The notes under the pieces: model-generated
What the model saw: the letters and a program-made list of their open reading frames with translations, nothing else
Told to the model about the DNA's origin: nothing
The model's database searches: none
Source of the DNA: Saprospiraceae bacterium
GTDB taxonomy: Bacteria; Bacteroidota; Bacteroidia; Chitinophagales; Saprospiraceae
DNA: 7,024 nt
Direction of reading: 5' to 3'
Assembly (NCBI GenBank): GCA_020852155.1
Contig: JADZBJ010000307.1
Coordinates: 1 to 7,024 of the forward strand
In this document: positions 5,453 to 7,024 of the stretch, piece by piece
Layout: each line of letters opens with the position of its first letter
How positions within the stretch are numbered: the stretch's first letter is position 1
Program-made: the position numbers and the translations under genes

Positions 5453-6523
5453 CTAGGCGTCGAAACTCACCACCAGCCTGGTTGTTTTTGGGTGCGCCTG
5501 GCAAGTTAGTACATAGCCGGCAGCGATCTCGTCGGGTTCAAGCCCGTAGTTGAGTTCCATGCTGGCTTCGCCTTCCAGTATTTTGGCCTTACAAGTGCTA
5601 CAAACGCCGCCCTTGCAGGAAAAAGGCAAATCAGCACCGGCGCGCATGGCAGCATCCAGCAAAGTAGAGCCATCAGAAGGCAGTGTAAAATCAAAGGTCA
5701 TGCCATCCTGCACGACGGTGACGCTGGCTTCCAGGGCAGTTTTGGCCGATGCCGGCGCTACGGGTTTCATGCCTGGCGCAGATGTCGCAAACAGTTCAAA
5801 ATGGATGTGCGAAGGCTCCATGCCTGATTCAACAAGTGCGTCTTTGACACTGAAAATCATCTCTTCCGGGCCACAGAGAAAACAGGCATCCACCTGCTGC
5901 GGATTAAAGATATACCGGACATACTGTCGGCATTTATCGCCATCCAATCGGCCCTGAAAAAGCGGACTTCCGAGGGATTCGCGGCTCAACACATGGTGTA
6001 CTGAAAAGCGCGCCGGATAACTGTTTTTCAGTGCTTCAAGTTCTTCCCTGAAGATGATATGGTCGAATCCTTTGTTGCCGAAAAAAAGGATAAAATTGCT
6101 TTTTGGCTCCTGAAATAAGGTAGCCTTGATGATGGACAAAATTGGCGTAATGCCGCTTCCGGCCGCAAAAGCGACGTATAAACGTTGATTTTGCGCATCA
6201 AGTGGCGTAAAAAAACGCCCCTGTGGCGCCATGACTTGCAGGACATCGCCTGGTTGCAGCCGCTTGTTCACGTAGGTACTGAACAGTCCGCCTTCGAGTA
6301 ATTTTACGGCTACGCGCAAAACGCCTTCGTGCGGGGCGCTACAGATGGAATATGAGCGACGAAGGTCTTGCCCGTCAATTTGCGTGCGCAACGTCAGGTA
6401 TTGCCCCTGTGTGAAGCGAAAAGTTTCAGTCAGGTGTTCAGGTACATCAAATACCACAGACACCGCATCTGGTGTTTCGCGATGAATCGAGCGAACGCTC
6501 AAAGGGTGAAAACCACGAGCCAT
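5453..6523 (-). CDS. paaE: PaaE-type NADPH-dependent flavin/[2Fe-2S] oxidoreductase
   Basis: The 356-residue protein closely resembles PaaE, the reductase that passes electrons from NADPH through FAD and a [2Fe-2S] cluster to phenylacetyl-CoA epoxidase (PaaABC). The FAD domain has RRSYSIC (55-61), the NAD(P)H domain has AAGSGITPIL (120-129) and CGPEEM (217-222). The C-terminal plant-type ferredoxin domain has cluster ligands Cys303, Cys308, Cys311 and Cys341 (C-x4-C-x2-C-x29-C), inside FSCKGGVCSTCKAKILEGE and a following MELNYGLEPDEIAAGYVL block shared with E. coli PaaE. Length equals the family norm, and all ligands are present. The ATG at 6523 yields the usual N-terminus. However, no paaABCD or other phenylacetate gene is nearby; the neighbours are rpsT and a TonB_C gene, so in this organism it could serve another oxygenase. 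Its start lies only about 45 bp from the rpsT terminator, with an 8-bp repeat in that gap. Confidence 0.88.
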   Translation of the reverse strand: MARGFHPLSVRSIHRETPDAVSVVFDVPEHLTETFRFTQGQYLTLRTQIDGQDLRRSYSICSAPHEGVLRVAVKLLEGGLFSTYVNKRLQPGDVLQVMAPQGRFFTPLDAQNQRLYVAFAAGSGITPILSIIKATLFQEPKSNFILFFGNKGFDHIIFREELEALKNSYPARFSVHHVLSRESLGSPLFQGRLDGDKCRQYVRYIFNPQQVDACFLCGPEEMIFSVKDALVESGMEPSHIHFELFATSAPGMKPVAPASAKTALEASVTVVQDGMTFDFTLPSDGSTLLDAAMRAGADLPFSCKGGVCSTCKAKILEGEASMELNYGLEPDEIAAGYVLTCQAHPKTTRLVVSFDA

Positions 6524-6532
6524 TTTATTAAC

Positions 6533-6556
6533 GTGATGATATGATGATGTGATGAT
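6533..6556. repeat. 8-bp tandem repeat RTGATGAT x3, upstream of the paaE-like gene
   Basis: Three units GTGATGAT, ATGATGAT and GTGATGAT are contiguous, differing only in the first base. On the coding strand they read ATCATCAC/ATCATCAT and end 9 bp before the ATG at 6523. The array occupies most of the DNA between the rpsT terminator and that start codon. Confidence 0.85.
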
Positions 6557-6568
6557 AGACGTACCAAT

Positions 6569-6603
6569 AAAAAAAGTGTACCCTGCGGACAGGATACACT
6601 TTT
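6569..6603 (-). terminator. intrinsic terminator of rpsT
   Basis: AAAAGTGTA (6572-6580) pairs perfectly with TACACTTTT (6595-6603); one mismatch is followed by four further pairs (CCTG/CAGG) and a 4-nt loop. On the minus strand the stem runs into seven Ts (6575-6569). It lies 54 bp after the rpsT stop. Pairing of the A-run with the TTTT on the other side means it may also stop plus-strand transcripts. Confidence 0.88.
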
Positions 6604-6656
6604 CGAGTGTTCACGCTGTGGCATGAACAATACACTTATTTACAACCGACCTGAGA

Positions 6657-6911
6657 TCAGGCCATTGCGTTGACATGACGCATCAGACCGCTTTTCAGGT
6701 TAGCGGCTTTATTGCGGTGGATGTTACCACGTTTAGCCAGACGGTCAATCATGCTGACGATCTTTGGCAGGAACGTTTCCGCTTCAGCTTTGTCTTTCAG
6801 TTCGCGAAGGTTTTTGATCGCTGTACGCGCTGATTTCTTGTAGTAGCGATTTTGCAAACGACGCTTCTCTGTCTGACGAATACGCTTGAGGGCTGACTTA
6901 TGGTGTGCCAT
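6657..6911 (-). CDS. rpsT: 30S ribosomal protein S20 (bS20)
   Basis: The 84-residue, strongly basic protein matches bS20, which binds 16S rRNA and helps early assembly of the small subunit. Typical features are the MAHHKSALKRIRQTEKRR start, the NRYYKKSARTAIK helix (21-33), and the RGNIHRNKAANLKSGL block (61-76) near the C-terminus. Length is normal for the family. It stands alone on the minus strand between a tRNA gene and its own strong terminator, as bS20 genes often do. A TAAGTTTC element 12-19 bp before the ATG resembles the Bacteroidota -7 box, but no matching upstream box is clear, and it would give a very short leader, so the promoter stays open. Confidence 0.98.
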   Translation of the reverse strand: MAHHKSALKRIRQTEKRRLQNRYYKKSARTAIKNLRELKDKAEAETFLPKIVSMIDRLAKRGNIHRNKAANLKSGLMRHVNAMA

Positions 6912-6989
6912 TTATATCTGAAACTTAACAGTTGAATTAAATGCTGTTTATTGGGGATTAAGTATTTGGTTCAGGTTTTTTCGAAAGAG

Positions 6990-7024
6990 TGGAGGATCAG
7001 GGATTCGAACCCAGGACCCCCTGC
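6990..7024 (-). tRNA. tRNA, 3' portion only (isotype undetermined)
   Basis: Read on the minus strand, the end of the window gives the 3' side of an anticodon stem (GCAGG), a 5-nt variable loop (GGGTC), a T-arm with TTCGAAT loop, the acceptor 3' strand ATCCTCC and discriminator A73. The next bases are CTC, so CCA is not encoded, as is usual in Bacteroidota. The anticodon and 5' half lie beyond the edge. The GCAGG-GGGTC portion resembles tRNA-Asp, but Asp tRNAs carry G73, so I do not assign an isotype. The T stem has a U-U mismatch at its second pair (plus-strand 6999 and 7013). Confidence 0.9.

Noticed and set aside
6608..6629. TGTTCA...TGAACA stem between rpsT and its terminator as a second terminator.
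   Set aside because: Only 6 bp with a 10-nt loop and no T-run, and a far stronger terminator lies just beyond it.
6990..7024. Assignment of the partial tRNA to tRNA-Asp from its GCAGG-GGGTC segment.
   Set aside because: The discriminator is A and the acceptor does not look like Asp; the anticodon is outside the window.

Overview
The window reads as ordinary chromosomal sequence from a member of the Bacteroidota. The strongest pointers are a GldD gliding-motility lipoprotein, a GlgC of the plant/cyanobacterial-like type, a secreted TonB-C-terminal-domain protein with the PEFPGG signature, a tRNA without an encoded CCA, and genes with little or no Shine-Dalgarno sequence. Base composition looks close to half GC by eye. 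A Saprospiria-like lineage is a guess from the style of the intergenic repeats, not something the genes prove.

Every recognised gene is on the minus strand, so transcription runs from high to low coordinates. In that order: the 3' part of a tRNA (6990-7024, cut by the window edge); rpsT (ribosomal protein bS20) with a strong intrinsic terminator; a PaaE-type flavin/[2Fe-2S] reductase; a small exported TonB_C-domain protein; glgA (glycogen synthase); glgC (ADP-glucose pyrophosphorylase); gldD; and a Nif3-family metal-binding protein whose gene starts inside the end of gldD and runs off the left edge. No gap exceeds 300 bases.

glgC and glgA are consecutive steps of glycogen synthesis: GlgC makes ADP-glucose and GlgA polymerises it. 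They are neighbours here but separated by 266 bp of repeat-rich sequence. gldD and nif3 overlap by 10 bp and are surely co-transcribed. The paaE-like gene has no other phenylacetate genes near it in this window, so its electron acceptor is unknown.

The least explained feature is the intergenic DNA. Four of the five larger gaps upstream of protein genes hold a short tandem repeat, each of a different kind: a 7-mer (x8) before gldD, a roughly 50-mer (x3) before glgC, an 8-mer (x5, degenerate) before glgA, and another 8-mer (x3) before the paaE-like gene. A 20-bp hairpin lies between gldD and glgC, and a 19-bp duplication forms the 3' end and stop codon of glgA. I see no defence system, mobile element, CRISPR array or obviously new multi-gene system. 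The coding content is conventional, and the points worth following are the repeats and the compact Nif3 protein.
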